NCBI GenBank assembly: GCA_030704615.1
Contig: CM060732.1
Span: forward strand, 45,801,053 to 45,865,052
Source: Takakia lepidozioides
Lineage: Eukaryota; Streptophyta; Takakiopsida; Takakiales; Takakiaceae
DNA length: 64,000 nucleotides
Direction of reading: 5' to 3'
Position numbers and translations under genes: made by a program. The notes under the pieces are model-generated. The model made no database searches and was not told the origin of the DNA. It saw only the letters and a program-made list of their open reading frames with translations. Shown in pieces: positions 46,353 through 58,490 of the stretch; the stretch's first letter is position 1; each line of letters opens with the position of its first letter.

Positions 46353-46997
46353 ATGGAGGAAGAGCATGGCGCAGCGATGGCGGTGGAGGAAGAGGAAGGG
46401 GGAGGGATGGAGGAGGAGAGTAAGCAGGAGCGCAAGCAATCGTCCTACACCTACTGGGTGCGCAGTGTGATGGAGGGAGCAGCGCCGGCCGCGGTTCCCA
46501 GGAAGATGTCGGAGGTGGAGATAGCGAAGAAAGGGCCTGCGCATCTTGGATCGCTGTGGAACCAAGGCGGGACATGGGAAGAGACTTGCCTCAACGGCTG
46601 GGCATGGGGGAGGGTGAAGGAACTGATACAGAGTGTCGGGCCGGTGGAATTTGCAGACGGCAAGGCTCACGTGATGGAGGTGTCAAGCTGCACGGGTGAT
46701 GCAACCCTGGTGACTGTGAGGCAGAAGAAGCGCGTTGGATACTCTTTTGAGATTACGATGCAGTATAAGGGGGAGGTGCTGACGGATGGAGAGAAAGTAG
46801 ATCTGGAGGGAACAATGAAGGTCCCAGAAGCTTGTTATGGCGAGTTGGACGACATTCAGCTGGAGGTGTCTGTGAACCAATCACAGATTGCAGACTCCAT
46901 GCAGAGGAGCAGGGTCTCGCAGGCGCTGGTGACGACGTTTCTACCAGCTATCCGAGGGAAGCTTGAGCAATTCGAGTCAGAGTTGAAGCAGAGGTGA
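46353..46997 (+). CDS. AHA1-like activator of Hsp90 ATPase, N-terminal domain protein
   Basis: This is an intronless frame of 214 residues. After an acidic N-terminus (about residues 1-25), YWVR and a KKGPAHLGSLWN segment lead into the AHA1 N-terminal fold: GGTWEETCLNGWAWGRVKEL, an alternating beta/alpha section (VMEVSSCTGDATLV, KRVGYSFEITMQYKG), then EGTMKVPEACYGELDD and LEVSV. Proteins with this domain bind the Hsp90 middle segment and stimulate ATP hydrolysis in the cytosol. The C-terminal AHSA1 domain of full AHA1 is absent, so this is the short, single-domain form found in plants and fungi. The start is the first ATG after a GA tract. Regulation and client role are not evident from sequence. 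Confidence 0.85.
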   Translation: MEEEHGAAMAVEEEEGGGMEEESKQERKQSSYTYWVRSVMEGAAPAAVPRKMSEVEIAKKGPAHLGSLWNQGGTWEETCLNGWAWGRVKELIQSVGPVEFADGKAHVMEVSSCTGDATLVTVRQKKRVGYSFEITMQYKGEVLTDGEKVDLEGTMKVPEACYGELDDIQLEVSVNQSQIADSMQRSRVSQALVTTFLPAIRGKLEQFESELKQR

Positions 46998-49900
46998 TGG
47001 AACGTTAGGGTCTCAGCTGTAGAGACACGTTACGAGGCACTAACAGAAGAGTTGGCTTCTTTCGTGGTTCCTCACCTTCATTGCATCCACATTTTGTCCG
47101 TTGTGGTCTTCCTCTCCACTTTTACCTTGTTGCACGCCATTCAAACTGCCTGGTATGGTCATCATCTCTGCTTGCACGCTCACATTTGCGTGGCAGACAA
47201 GCATAGACAGACTCTGATTTGGCATCCGTGCTTTATAAGTTTATTTGTAGCCAGATGATTGACTGCATTTGGCTGTCAGTATCGGAATTGCTTTTCTCCA
47301 AGAGAAGAGCTAGGTTTAGCTGAGTCTGAAAGAAGTCCTTTTGACATTATGACCCGTGTTATTGCCAAGGGCACATGGATATGAGATCCACATAACCCGG
47401 GGGGTAGGGTAGTGTTGGAAGCTTCATCATTTAGATGTGAGTCTGGTACATTGGTAATCTTCTTCAAACCTGATTACTTGTGTATCTTAATTTATGAAAA
47501 GACTCAGCTTTAATGTAGTTCTCAAGAGTACTTTGGTGTAGATGTACGTATCCACTCCAGGTTTATATGCTGGTACTTCTTCACTGACCTACTCGAGCTT
47601 CACATTGAGCTCCAACTAGGGTTTTCTGGCTACCGTAGCATTATGGGTGGCTGGATTGCTCCCAGTTGATAAGTTTGTCAAACTCATGCGACATAGACAT
47701 TCAAATGCCACTTGTCAGGCAATAAATGCTCAGATTAGAGTAGCTGAAAGTGATGGGGAGAAATGGTGCCTTTGCTTCTTATTCCTAGTTCCAAGCTGCC
47801 ATACTGCGGAAAGACCTTGCCAATATAAAACCTTTGTATTTTCAGGTATCCAGATTCCACGATTTGCCCTAGGGCTCGCTTGGAATCTAGATTCTGGCCA
47901 CCTGCCCTGGGCAGGTTCAAATCCAAGATTGTTCTTTACAACAGGTTAAAACCTGGACTGAGAATGATCCAGTATCAGTCACATAAAGGACATGAGCAAT
48001 AGTGAAATTATGCCCATGATTCCAAAGATCACAAAACTGGTTCCTCTTGTTGCCCCTCACAAGCATTGCAAATTGTTTCAGGTGTTTTACACTCTACCTC
48101 ATCAACATATTTAATTGAACCTATTCCCTTTCAGTTGGCTGAAAGCTAATGTTGCCTTGGCTTTCAGATTGGGCAGGCACCCTTGCCTCTCACTGGATAT
48201 GAACAACCTTGCAATGACATCCAATCTACTGTGGCTGTCACATGGCAGGATGGTCCACTATCCTTTCCTTTCCTTTCCTGGTACTCTTTTTTTGCTGTGC
48301 TTTGGTCATGTCCTTCTCAGAATCAATGGCAGCTCATTCCCCTGCACGTCATCTTCCATGGCCCCTTTGAAATCTTGCAGTTGCTAAACCTACCTCGTGC
48401 TTTCTCTCAGTGACTGCCTCCCTATATTCTGCTGTGTTTTCCCTGGATCATCTTTGTAGAAAAGGTGTGAGCAGACAACTTGAGCTCCCCATTTTCCATT
48501 CTGGTTGTAAGCATTGCCCAACCTAAGGCCCATTCACCTCGCTTTGAGAGGGGACTTCACCAGAAGGTTTATCTACCTGCAAGGAAGGACAGGATGCTTG
48601 CATTCGGTCCCTGACAAATACTTGCACTATCACACCTGCTCTATCCCACAACACACAATGCAGAGTGATTTAACTCCGGAACAGTCAACAAAGGAAAAAA
48701 CCGCTTACATTGTATGTTGGAGTTGTTGGGAACAAGTGATAGTCTGTAGAGCTGTGGGAGTGAGGAGGCCAGGAAAGGGCATCTCTTAAACCTGCTGTAA
48801 CATCGCCTTCGTTACGGGAATGGAAGAGCAGTCATTCATCCGTGTGCCCATAGTCACAATATATCGTGGCTCGCTGCGCTTTGGCTCGTCAGACTTCTGG
48901 GTATCTGTCTTTTCTGTAGGCTCATCACCTTGTTTTGTAAGTTAGCATTACATGTAGCGACAGGTCCCTGTGCGATCTCGCTCCACCTTTCCCAGTTTTG
49001 GATAGCATATTGTATTCGTTGGAAATGGTGGACTCCCCAGTAGGAGCAGAAGCCACCTCCGAAGCATCACAACAAACATTACTCCTCAGAAATTTCGCCT
49101 TGAGCAGTTGTGTATCTTCAGGCTGTGCTGGAAGCCTGCAGACTTCAACGTCGCAGAGTTTGCTGTGCAGGTACAAGTCTGGAAACCTTTCTTTGGGGAA
49201 AAGTGATCATAGATCACATACAGAAGGCTGGTTGAAAGGAAAAACATTGAAGTCTTGTGAAGCTCTCTGTCGACAATAACCTGGCAGGGCCCCATCTGGG
49301 GTGTTTCTTTATTCTGTTGAATGAATTTTAGTTCCAGGGCTGTGGTGGTGAAGGCTTTTTGGTCTTGTTTTTGATGATAGGTTGTCCTGGCTGTTTTGGA
49401 AGAGATTGTTTTGTGAATGGGTGTGTTTGTTTGTCTAGACTACACGGCGGTTTTGGTCAAAGATCTAGACTCTGCCTGCCATTGGAGAAAGCAGCGATCA
49501 GCTTACCATCATTGATGGACGTGACGTTTTAAACTGACAGGCTGCTCCTCCAAAGATAAGGCAACATTCAAATGTTTGAATTTGGCAAGTGTCTCCACTG
49601 CAAACATAAGCGACTGGAAGTTGCAGGCTTGTCTAGGGTGTTTGGCTGTGGGGTTTGACAAGGTTTCTTGATTTGCAGAATGGATGGTGGCTCTAGGGCA
49701 GTGGTGGTTAGAAGGCTTTTTGTTTTGTTTTGAAGAGTGGTTGTCTAGGCTATTTTTGTTGTTTTTGAGTTTTTGTGAAGATGTTTGTTTGACTAGACCA
49801 TTCGTCTTTTTTGGTGAAAGAGCTGCAGGGTGCCTGTCATGAGAGAATGAGGCAATCAGCCTAACACATGCACCTATCAGGGATGGATGTGGTGCTTTAT

Positions 49901-51340
49901 ACTGAAGGCCTGTTTCTCCCAAGACAGGCAACTTGCAAATGTTTGACCTAGGCGAGTGTCTGGAATGCAAGGTGCATGTTGTCTGGGGTGTTTGACAGTT
50001 TTTTTACGTTGTCTTTGTAGGGCAGTGGTGGGTGGAAGACCTTTTTGTTTTGCTGAGCATCTGCACGAGTGCTTGTTTAGGTGGGTCTAGACTTCCACAA
50101 CTACACCAAAAGTGTGCCACCAAAACTTCTTGGCGACACTATGGTTGCATTGAAAGAGATGGTTGTTGGATCTGTCACAGGAAACTGTAGTCTCAGTTGG
50201 AAGAGCAAGAGAATTGACCGACACCATTCAGTGCAGCTTTCGTGTCTACAAAGATCTACTGACACTAGGGGGAAACTTCCATGTTGTACAACTCATCCTC
50301 TCCTACAGAGGTAGATCCAAGGTTGCAACAGTCCCAATATTCAAATGTTGCCGACATGGCACAAATGATATAATTCCTCATAACTGGAATTGCTGATAAA
50401 ATTTGGGCCTGGGCTTCTCAAGGGTATATGGGAGCTAAGACAGAAAGTCTACAAGAACAAACAGTTGGATGACATTCAACACGGGTCGTCGGTAACTAAT
50501 CTCGCTGCTCCAAACAATGACAGCATTCCTCCATGCTCCACAATCAGTACAGTACCAGCGCTTCTGTCAAGATGGAAGGCTCATTTACAATGATCACATC
50601 CATACCCAGAATTTCCTAGCTCACCAGCTTACTCTATCTGGCTCCACTGTCTCAAGTCAATCAGAGGCGACCGTGTCGCGCACCTGCCCTTTTGCAGTCC
50701 AGTAGAATAGATCTCTCTTTCCCCCAACCAAGTAAGTGCAATGGGAGTCTTTTGAGTAACCTCACATAAGTACTGATTTTGTTCAAATCGCTTCCATTGC
50801 AAGAAAACCAAAGCAATTTTCAACAAAATGGAGGAGAGCCAACAGTACATCTAGCATGTACCATTATGACGGATTTGCTTCTCAATGGTAAACACGTAAA
50901 CACACGTCTGTCGGCTGTTGCAGCCATCATCTGTACACCCTCCAGGAAAAGTCCCTCTACCCTCAACTCTTGACCTGGTCAAAACGTCACACACGAGGAA
51001 TAAGCCATAGGGGAGCCAGAGTTCTCTCTCTCTCTCTTTATATTGGAGCTTTCCAATGTAAACCCCTTCTTATCCCAATACGCCTCTGTAAACTGTGATT
51101 TTAAGGAAAAAAGTTGATGGTCAACTGAACACGAAATACTTCATGAGAGTGTGTGAGTGAGATGACAAGAGTCTCACCCCAAACGCATCCCCAGTTGTGT
51201 GAACGACGAGCAGCGAGAGCTCCCTACTTCCTCCTCGCAGCACACTGCACTGAAGCAATGCAGGGGGTGGTCAAACGTCTTTGTTTGGAGCCAACAAGAA
51301 ATCAAACTAATCAGCGAGTGAAATTAAGTCGGTCTAAAAA
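46998..51340. other. Long gene-poor stretch with a 340-base tandem repeat
   Basis: No gene is recognised. It holds the AHA1-like 3' UTR, a short TCCTT repeat at 48261-48278, a tandem duplication from 49340 to 50095 (listed separately) and a TC microsatellite near 51021-51038. Frames at 48998-49279 (+), 49509-49970 (-) and 50163-50396 (+) have no family signature; the second overlaps the tandem repeat. Confidence 0.4.
49340..50095. repeat. Tandem repeat of about 340 bases, two full copies and a partial third
   Basis: Copy 1 is about 49340-49680, copy 2 about 49690-50020 and a partial copy 3 about 50021-50095. Each starts near ggcagtggtggttagaaggc or a variant, passes ttttgtgaagatgtttgttt-like sequence, and ends near tctagggtgtttggctg. 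Copies are diverged. The G/T-rich strand and lack of stable frames argue for noncoding satellite-like DNA or a decayed element. Confidence 0.7.
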
Positions 51341-52330
51341 TTAGAAAACATTATGTACATATCGTGTCCTTTGCTTATTTCGGTGTTCATTACTTTGTAT
51401 TAAGTCCCGTAGCCGGAGCATATTCGCATAGTTTGCAACCAATGTTGTGTGTCCGAAGTCGATTGCAGCGTTCACATCCATCAGTGCCACCTCCAAGTCT
51501 CCCAAGCGCCACTTGGCTGCTGCCCGCCAGTATAACGTAGATGGATGAGTAGGATGATTGGGTTGTAGCTGGATAGCCTTTTCCAAGTACTTCAGAGCTC
51601 TCTTATGCTCATGCAATATGAGCATGACCCATCCCTGCATTGCCAACGAAGGATAATCTTGGTTGGCCCTGCGCAAGCACTCAAGAGCTTCTTCAAAGTC
51701 ACCCGAAACAAATCCCTTCTCTGACACAGCAGCGGATTATCCTGAAATTCCTCGTTTGTACCCAAAATATGGATTTTTCATTTGCCAGCGATAGCTCACC
51801 AATCTCTTGCGAGTGGAATGATTGCTCCATCTGACGACGTATTTTCGTCTCCATCTCAATACACTTTTGAGTGTAGATAGCATTACTGGGCATCAACTTC
51901 TCCAGTGTATCGAGATTCTGTCTGGCATCATGGAACTCGTTTCCATCGCACAGTTGCTCACATCTCCCAATTATCATGTCACTAATGTAGGCACGACATT
52001 TCTCGGAGAGATTTTCAAAATCTACCAAGCTCGTACATCCACTGACATCCAAAGTTGTGCGCAACCGTTGCAATTGCTCAAAAGATTGTGGCAAACTGAC
52101 ATGTAGTGGCAAATCTGAGATGTCCAATGTCGTCATACTTTCTAGCTGCCCGATGGATTCAGGCAACTCTCTCAATTTCCGTCTGAGTTGACAGAATATT
52201 GACGGTGGCAAATGCTCCAACTTCCTACAATCACGCAAGATGAGCACCTCCAGCCCCACCAACCTTGCAATGTTTGGAGCACGACGATTCCTCCAATTTG
52301 AATTTGTAGCACAAATTCATAATGAGCTCC
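51341..52330 (-). pseudogene. Broken leucine-rich repeat plus TPR gene fragment (NLR-like)
   Basis: Reading the minus strand, 52330-52260 gives LKELIMNLCYKFKLEE, and 52262 onward gives GLEVLILRDCRKLEHLPPSI, LRELPESIGQLESMTTLDIS and LQRLRTTLDVSGCTSL. These are leucine-rich repeats of the kind at the C-terminus of plant TIR- or CC-NBS-LRR proteins. A helical linker follows, then TPR repeats in another frame (51727-51344): GDFEEALECLRRANQDYP, HKRALKYLEKAIQLQPNH, YWRAAAKWRLGDLEVALMDVN. At least two frame changes separate the parts, and no NB-ARC domain is found nearby. It is a 3' fragment of a resistance-like LRR-TPR gene; an unseen intron near 51727 cannot be excluded. Confidence 0.65.
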
Positions 52331-52588
52331 TTCAACTTTGTCAAATCTCCAACGGGTAATTCTCAGCTACCTTACAGTTAAGGACGAGGGGTCTAGAAAC
52401 CTGGCAAAGTGGTTTGATTCGGGTCAAAGGTTAGCAAAGCTTATTCAGAAGCTTTCCCGATGTCGGATATGCGCGTTTCCCGGATCTGGGAGCTGTGGAT
52501 CTGTGGATGCGACAAGAGATGGGTCGGGGGTCTGCTGCTGCAGTTTTGGTTGAAGAGAATTGGGTGGGGTCTGGGGGAAGAATCGAAG

Positions 52589-54900
52589 ATGAAGCAAGCA
52601 GGTGTGATGGAGTGCAGAGCGCAGCTGTGGATGGTGGTGGCAGTGCTGTGTGCGCTACCTAGGGGGAGGTGCTGCAGCGCGGGGATTTGTGCAGGACGGA
52701 GGTAGTGCTTGTAAATCGCTGCAGGCTAGTGGGCTGCAGAAGAAAACGTTCTTGTCTCCCCCCATTGACGTTCCGTCCTGGGGACGTAAAGAACAAACAC
52801 TTCGTGGTGGATGCTCCGAAGGGCCATCTGGGAATTAGGGACTTCTATGCGGAGTTTGTGGACGAGAAGGGCGTGTCTGTGCCTCTGAGCGATGTGTACC
52901 TGCACCACTGGATCATGTACGAGTTCTCTGTACCGAGCAACGATGTAGACACCCATAAGGAGATGCTACTGAAATCTATGGAGAAGAAGCACTCTTCGTC
53001 TCACTCCACCTCACACGCTGCCTCATTTGAAGGCTGCTGGCTCCGGCGTGAAGCTCTCAGCTGGACAGACGTTGATGCAGTACTTTGGTGTTGGTGCGGA
53101 GACCAGGCGCACCAAGTCAACTATCCCCGCGCCCTTTGCTAAAGAGACTGCAGCTCCTTCCCTGCTTGCTGAGGGCTACGAGCCGATATGGATTCTTAAT
53201 GTCCACGGCTTTGACACACGGGGCGCCGTCAACAAAATGGGGTGCACTGAGTGTCGGTTGCTTCTCTTCTACTCTTCTCTGAAATCTTTTACACCTATTT
53301 TGAGGAAGTTCTCCACAGAAAGACAGAATGTAAGGGCCTCGTCCCCGCCAGTCACTAAATGCCTCACAAATGGCTGCAGCCCGCCATGTTTACCTTAGCC
53401 CATAATTTCCATTGACATGGCCCTGAGCTATAGCGGACAACAATCCTTTGCAGGGAGCTGAGTGATAAATTATGGGCTGACGTTGGCGTCATTTTAAAAG
53501 CATGAGATGGATTCCAGTACTGCTCCTCCAGCCCCCTAGCTTGGGGCTGGTGGAAACACATGTGCTGTGAAACACTGTCTAGAGATAAAGGGCACGAGGA
53601 AAAGAGTGAGGCCTTACCAAACTATAATTCAAATTTGCTTATGACATCACAAATAGCTCTCCGGAAGTAAAGACTATCAAAAGTAATCATGTGCCGTGTT
53701 AACCCTTACAAAGGAAGGTAGAAAATAGAGAAGAATCTAGGGGCCGGTGTACTGCCACAAGGTCTACAGTGCCTGAACGATCCAGTTGTGTTTATTTTTT
53801 TACCCGAATTAGAGGCTACAACAATTTGCAGTCAGCTACTGGATTTGGGGTGAGATATACTACCCGTCTCATTCCTTTATGATCAGCACATCACACAGTG
53901 ATTGTGTACTGGGTACTTGCTATCTGTTGTATGGTTGTTCTCATTTGGGAGGACTTGTAGGTGTGATCTTTACAATGTGACTGTGGACCGCAAAGGAGAT
54001 CCTTTAGCAGAAAGTTATCTGGGAGGCCTTGAGTGCTGCACAGATGGGAAGCGCTGTGCTGTGAAGGAGGGCTTTGAAGGTGATGAGCTTGAGATGACCA
54101 TCTACCTACAGGTGAACTGCTTCACCCCTTACTGTTGTCACCTGGTTTTCAGTGAGCAGCTTCACTTGAAATTGGCAGAATTGGAAACCTTCAGCTGCAG
54201 ATAGTACTCAGTGAGTTTTTTGAAGTCTGGGGCCTTGGGTACTGTGGCTGTCCATCTTTCTGTCCCGCATGCAGATAGACATTGAGGTGGCTTGTTGCTT
54301 TTCCCTTAATGCAAGTTTAGCTATTGTTGATCATGACGTGGTAATGAGTTGAGATGGTACGAGTATGTGCCTCATAAAGTCAGGTCTTCATTTCCTGACA
54401 AAATGTGGAAGTGCTGTATGGTGCAGTACACATGGGAATATGTTACCTGGGATGAGTGCGTTGAGCCCCTGTCAAAGGTGGTCATCGAGGTCACCAAATA
54501 TATCGAGTACACTGTTGAGGGATGTGGCAACACTGATCCCTCTTCTCCGGAATGTATAGATACACGGGAGAGGATAATAGTTGCCCCCTTTGGAGGTGAT
54601 GTGATCTTCGCAGTGTCGCACTTGCATCCTTCAGCCCTGGATTGTACTCTGTTTGGGGAAGATGGGCGTGTGATTTGCTACTCTCCTCCCATCTATGGTA
54701 CTGGACAGGAGGCTGGCAATGAGATGGGCTATGTGGTTGGAATTGTGTCCTGCTACCCTGGGAGTGAAGTCTCAAAGATTGTGGAGGGAGAGCGTTTGCG
54801 ACTTGAAGTCAAGTACAGCAAAGTAAGGGGTCCCCACAGTGGTGTGATGGGCCTGATTGAAATCCAATTGGTTGCTGGGGGGACTGCTTCGGTTGTGTAA
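52589..54900 (+). CDS. SURNod19-like (stress up-regulated Nod19) protein, first exon frameshifted
   Basis: The SURNod19 family is plant-specific, probably secreted, of unknown biochemical function. Exons read 52589-53256, 53961-54111 and 54349-54900, with GT-AG junctions in phase. The last two are intact: RCDLYNV, GGLECCTDGKRC, then HLHP, GRVICYSPPIYGTGQEAGNE and the GLIEIQL end. The first exon begins with a signal-peptide-like frame (LWMVVAVLCALP), then changes frame three times: to QKKTFLSP, to FRPGDVKNKHF and PKGHLGIRDF with YLHHWI, and to LMQYFGVGAETR and GCTECR. One change falls in a run of six C at about 52763. There is no room for introns at these points. Either the gene is recently broken or the sequence has small errors. 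Start choice is tentative. Confidence 0.72.
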
Positions 54901-57098
54901 CTCCTCAGCCTTAACCCATACAGGACCACGGGGTGGTTGGAAAATCCTCGTGGACCGGACCCCCTTGTAGGTTTGGTACCATACTTCCAGATTGCGGACG
55001 AACCAAGCCTGTCTCCACTGTATGATTGGATGCCCACCTTCCTCCCTAATCCAATGCGGAAGCAAAGAAGGGCAATCCACCCTTGGATCACTGGGATTAT
55101 AAAGTTGGATGTTGGGCCAATGGTGAAATCAACATAGCTTGTCTCCCTCAAATTTTGTATGGCAAACCAAATCATGGAATCTTTTTCCAAGTGGAATCAG
55201 AAAGCAAGTACATAACTTAGTCAAGCATATCTGCACAAATTTTCAGCTGAATAGATGCAGATTCAATGGGACCTCCTTTGTACAGGATGGGATGGGGTGG
55301 GTGAGCTATGAACAATTTTGCAACCTTTGATAAAAGCATGCCAGAGGATCTGAGAGAGGTGGATTGAATGGACAGAATCGGGGTACAAGGCAAACCAAGA
55401 TGCACTAGAGATCTTGCCGATCACAATTCTTCTCTCTTTTTTGTTTCTCGCTCTTGGCGTGTTTTCTCGCACATTTTGAGAAGCTCCTCCAGGGTGCCTA
55501 GTGCCTACACCTGCGCTCTCACCTCCACCTCCGCGGCGACTCGCCTCTCAGAGGTATGCTGTATTGTTTGGAAGAGTTGGTAAGAGGCATTGAGGGGGCA
55601 GCTCAAGGAACTGCCGAGCAACATCTAGTGGAGGACTTGTGGGCCCCCTTCTTTCATTTCCTTCCAGATGATGACTTCATGCAGAATTCAAGAACAGTGC
55701 TGGTTTCTATACATGAATTCTCTTCTACCTTCCTCATTCTCCTTGTGTAACTTCAAAACCTTGGGAATCCACCATGACTCATGAGTAAGCAGCCCAAGAT
55801 TCTTAACTTGAAAAGCGTACCGACGGAGATACATGGCTATGGTCTGGGAATGAAAGGTCACAGACACTATCAACAACTGATATGCGGGACCCTGTAATTT
55901 CAGTACGCATGGCAGTGAAACTGTGGGAGTTCCATGGCTGGACATGCCCGGCCAAGTCATACCCAAGCTCTGGAATCGATTTAGGTCTGGGCTAGAGCTC
56001 ATTGCAGCCTTGCTCCCAGAAATTATTGGTCAATTAGATTTGGTTTGCATTTCATCTGATTCGCACCATAACTATTGGGCTAAAACACTCTTAGACCCCC
56101 AAAATCATCTATCTAACTCCAGTTGTCATACTCCTTCCCCACACTAAGAGATCTCTCTTCGACCCAGTTCTACCTGTTCATATATACGCAGATTGTAGTT
56201 CAAGAATCAGTTACAAACCCATGATCCCTCCTGAAGTACCGATCTAGGTGCTTCAGAACTTTGTCAAAGAAAGCTCTAATCTAGGTAGATACAACCCCTG
56301 GTGAAGACCTTGCTCTCCAGTGAAGGGGGATCATCTCTCACTCATCTAGTCTTTGATAGGCAGGGCAACCCAGGCCAAAATTCTAATGGCAGGTCATCTA
56401 CAGAAAGATCAAAAGAAGAGAGTCCAAAGTTTCTGCATGAAAATCCCCTCAGGCAAACTTGTACCATTAGGTTGCTAGGGTCTCGTGAAATAAGAACAGC
56501 GCAAGAGCCGTTCGTCTAGGATGGATCAACACGCTTGCAAATATTGTGAAGAAGACCAACAGATACACAGTACCTAGTAAAACTATTTCAAAATGTAGAC
56601 CTGTCCATACTGACTTCGGCAAGCGGCAATCACGTACATCATTCTAGGATCATTCTTCTGAACATTTGACACCACTTTAAAGATTTTGAACATGTTTCTG
56701 TTCTTACAAGTATGCCTGCAACGAGGAAGAAAGAAGGATCTAACATGCCAAGAAACTCGATTGACTTGGAACCTCGTATACAGGAAATGGAGCAGTTTTT
56801 GTTGACACGCTTGAAGCCACCAACACCACAAATTGCCGATGCTCCAGTCTATAGAGGCTTTGTCCACGCCTTGACTTATTTATCTGCAATTCAAAACAGT
56901 TTTAGAGGTTTTGCAGTCCTCATGAGCATAGCGATCTAGGCGTTGTGAGAAAATTTCACTGCATTACTGATCAATGATTGCCTCCGTCCCACTCCTGATG
57001 ATTGCAGATCCTGAACGGGCAGAGGTGAGATCCAGAGTTTTCATACATGGTCCGATTTACAAAAATCATGCAAACTTCAATCTGGGACTTTAAGCTCG
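54901..57098. other. Intergenic stretch between SURNod19-like and glycosyltransferase genes
   Basis: No gene is recognised with confidence. The minus strand at 54910-55190 has tryptophan-rich pieces in several frames that faintly recall a decayed retroelement. A 75-codon frame at 56712-56939 (+) looks protein-like (RIQEMEQFLLTRLKPP) but is unassigned. Both are left out as genes. Confidence 0.35.
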
Positions 57099-58490
57099 TC
57101 AGGCTACAGCTAGCTGGACATTGGATTCCGGCATTATAGTCTCTGGCAAGGAGGCAAGTAGCATCCGCTGCACTGAGTCCACCTCCTTCAGCTTCCCTTC
57201 TACCTCTGTAATTCTCTCCTCGAGGTACTCTGTCCTTTCGTTGACGTTGGCCTCAACAGATTTCGCGACATCATCAGACCACATAACTCTCTTAATATAC
57301 TGAACATGGCGGAACAGCTCTACTTCTTGAAACCAGAGGTCAGCGAATTCGCAGTCTTTCCAGGCATCCAACCAGGGGCCTCCAGAGGTATAATGGATAG
57401 CTTTTGGGTGAGGAACCCCCCGTGGAACCTTATTGTGACCTACCAAAAAGTTCCAAGTGACGGGGATATATCCGATATCTTCATTGTTCAGCCACAAAAA
57501 TCTGTGAAGGAAGCTTGCTGATTGAGAGTTTACAACATCTGGTGTTAACGCCCGGTTCTTTGCATGCGAACAATTGTAGAGCACCATAGAGGACCAGTTT
57601 TTCCGAACGTAAGCAGTCTGGAGTGCGCCATCCTTCTTGGTGCCACTTGTGGGGATGTGGTTATGCGGTACGCACATGATGGCATAGCGTTCATCAATCA
57701 ATTCCACCAGCTCTCTCACGTCTGCTGTGTAAAGGAAATCGCAATCCACAAACATGGCCCAGCCTTGAAAGCCTGCAAGATAAGGGGTCAGAAACCGGGT
57801 GAATGAGAACTCTGTGCTCTCTGTTGCACATCGAGTTCGTGAATAGAGATTCGCTTGTCTGAGCTGTGCCTGCTTAATAGGGATGATTTCCACAGGAATA
57901 GTGGCGTGCCTGAGAATCGAATGCCGGCAGATTTCATAAGCAAGGTCTTCTTTAGGGTCATATCCAACAAAGATCTTCAGTTTTGTCACGAGCTGCCCAC
58001 CCTTGGTCGTAACTGGACCTCCCAGAACCGAAGTCGAGTAAGATGGAGGTGGACGGTAGGGCGAAGTAGCGGTAGTCGACAACTCGTCAGAAGGAGGGAG
58101 GGAAAGGGAATCTGAGGGAGTCACGCCACGGTCATTTAAATCGGGAAGAACTGGCGTGTTAGATGCTAAAGGAAACAAATCTGAGGGCAAAGAGAAAAGA
58201 TATAACAGGCCAGATCCTACAAGACTTGCAGCAGCAATATTGGGAAGACTAAAGTAGCTCCGCCTATGTCTGTCACAGTTGCATGAGCTTTTGGCACTGC
58301 TAGGATCTGCTGAAAAAGAATACGCAGGGGGCGGGAGGAATGAGCCTGGGGAAGTTGCAGGGAGAGTAGTACGACAGCTCAACGGACTCTTCACGTTCCT
58401 CAAGAAAGACCTGTCAATTACTACAACTCTACGAGCTTCTGGTCTTGCAATCCTCGAGAGCTGTCTGGAGCATTGCCGTAGATAGGCCAT
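57099..58490 (-). CDS. Membrane-anchored nucleotide-diphospho-sugar transferase-like protein
   Basis: Intronless, 463 residues from the first in-frame ATG at 58490; the frame is open further upstream but without ATG. A basic N-terminus and one hydrophobic segment at about residues 82-100 (AAASLVGSGLLYLFSLP) predict a type II membrane anchor, probably Golgi. A Ser/Pro-rich stem follows (about 110-160). The catalytic part starts LKIFVGYDPKEDLAYEICRHSI near 171 and carries a DxD-type metal/sugar-nucleotide motif, DCDFLY, at 249-254, then PTSGTKKDGALQT, WSSMVLYNC, VTWNFLVGHN and AIHYTSGGPWLD. These place it in the GT-A fold sugar transferase group annotated as nucleotide-diphospho-sugar transferases in plants. 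The C-terminal 50 residues look like a coiled coil (EYLEERITEVEGKLKEVD). Donor and acceptor are unknown. It is divergent from ACX2. Confidence 0.8.
   Translation of the reverse strand: MAYLRQCSRQLSRIARPEARRVVVIDRSFLRNVKSPLSCRTTLPATSPGSFLPPPAYSFSADPSSAKSSCNCDRHRRSYFSLPNIAAASLVGSGLLYLFSLPSDLFPLASNTPVLPDLNDRGVTPSDSLSLPPSDELSTTATSPYRPPPSYSTSVLGGPVTTKGGQLVTKLKIFVGYDPKEDLAYEICRHSILRHATIPVEIIPIKQAQLRQANLYSRTRCATESTEFSFTRFLTPYLAGFQGWAMFVDCDFLYTADVRELVELIDERYAIMCVPHNHIPTSGTKKDGALQTAYVRKNWSSMVLYNCSHAKNRALTPDVVNSQSASFLHRFLWLNNEDIGYIPVTWNFLVGHNKVPRGVPHPKAIHYTSGGPWLDAWKDCEFADLWFQEVELFRHVQYIKRVMWSDDVAKSVEANVNERTEYLEERITEVEGKLKEVDSVQRMLLASLPETIMPESNVQLAVA

Noticed and set aside
47880-47935. tRNA- or SINE-like B box (ggttcaaatcc) at 47911
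   Set aside because: No matching A box, no cloverleaf stems and no terminator run of T downstream.
54753-55190. Minus-strand frames resembling a decayed retroelement
   Set aside because: Similarity is only impressionistic and spread over several frames; no diagnostic motif.
56712-56939. 75-codon frame with protein-like composition
   Set aside because: No homologue recognised and no support for splicing or promoter; too short to call.
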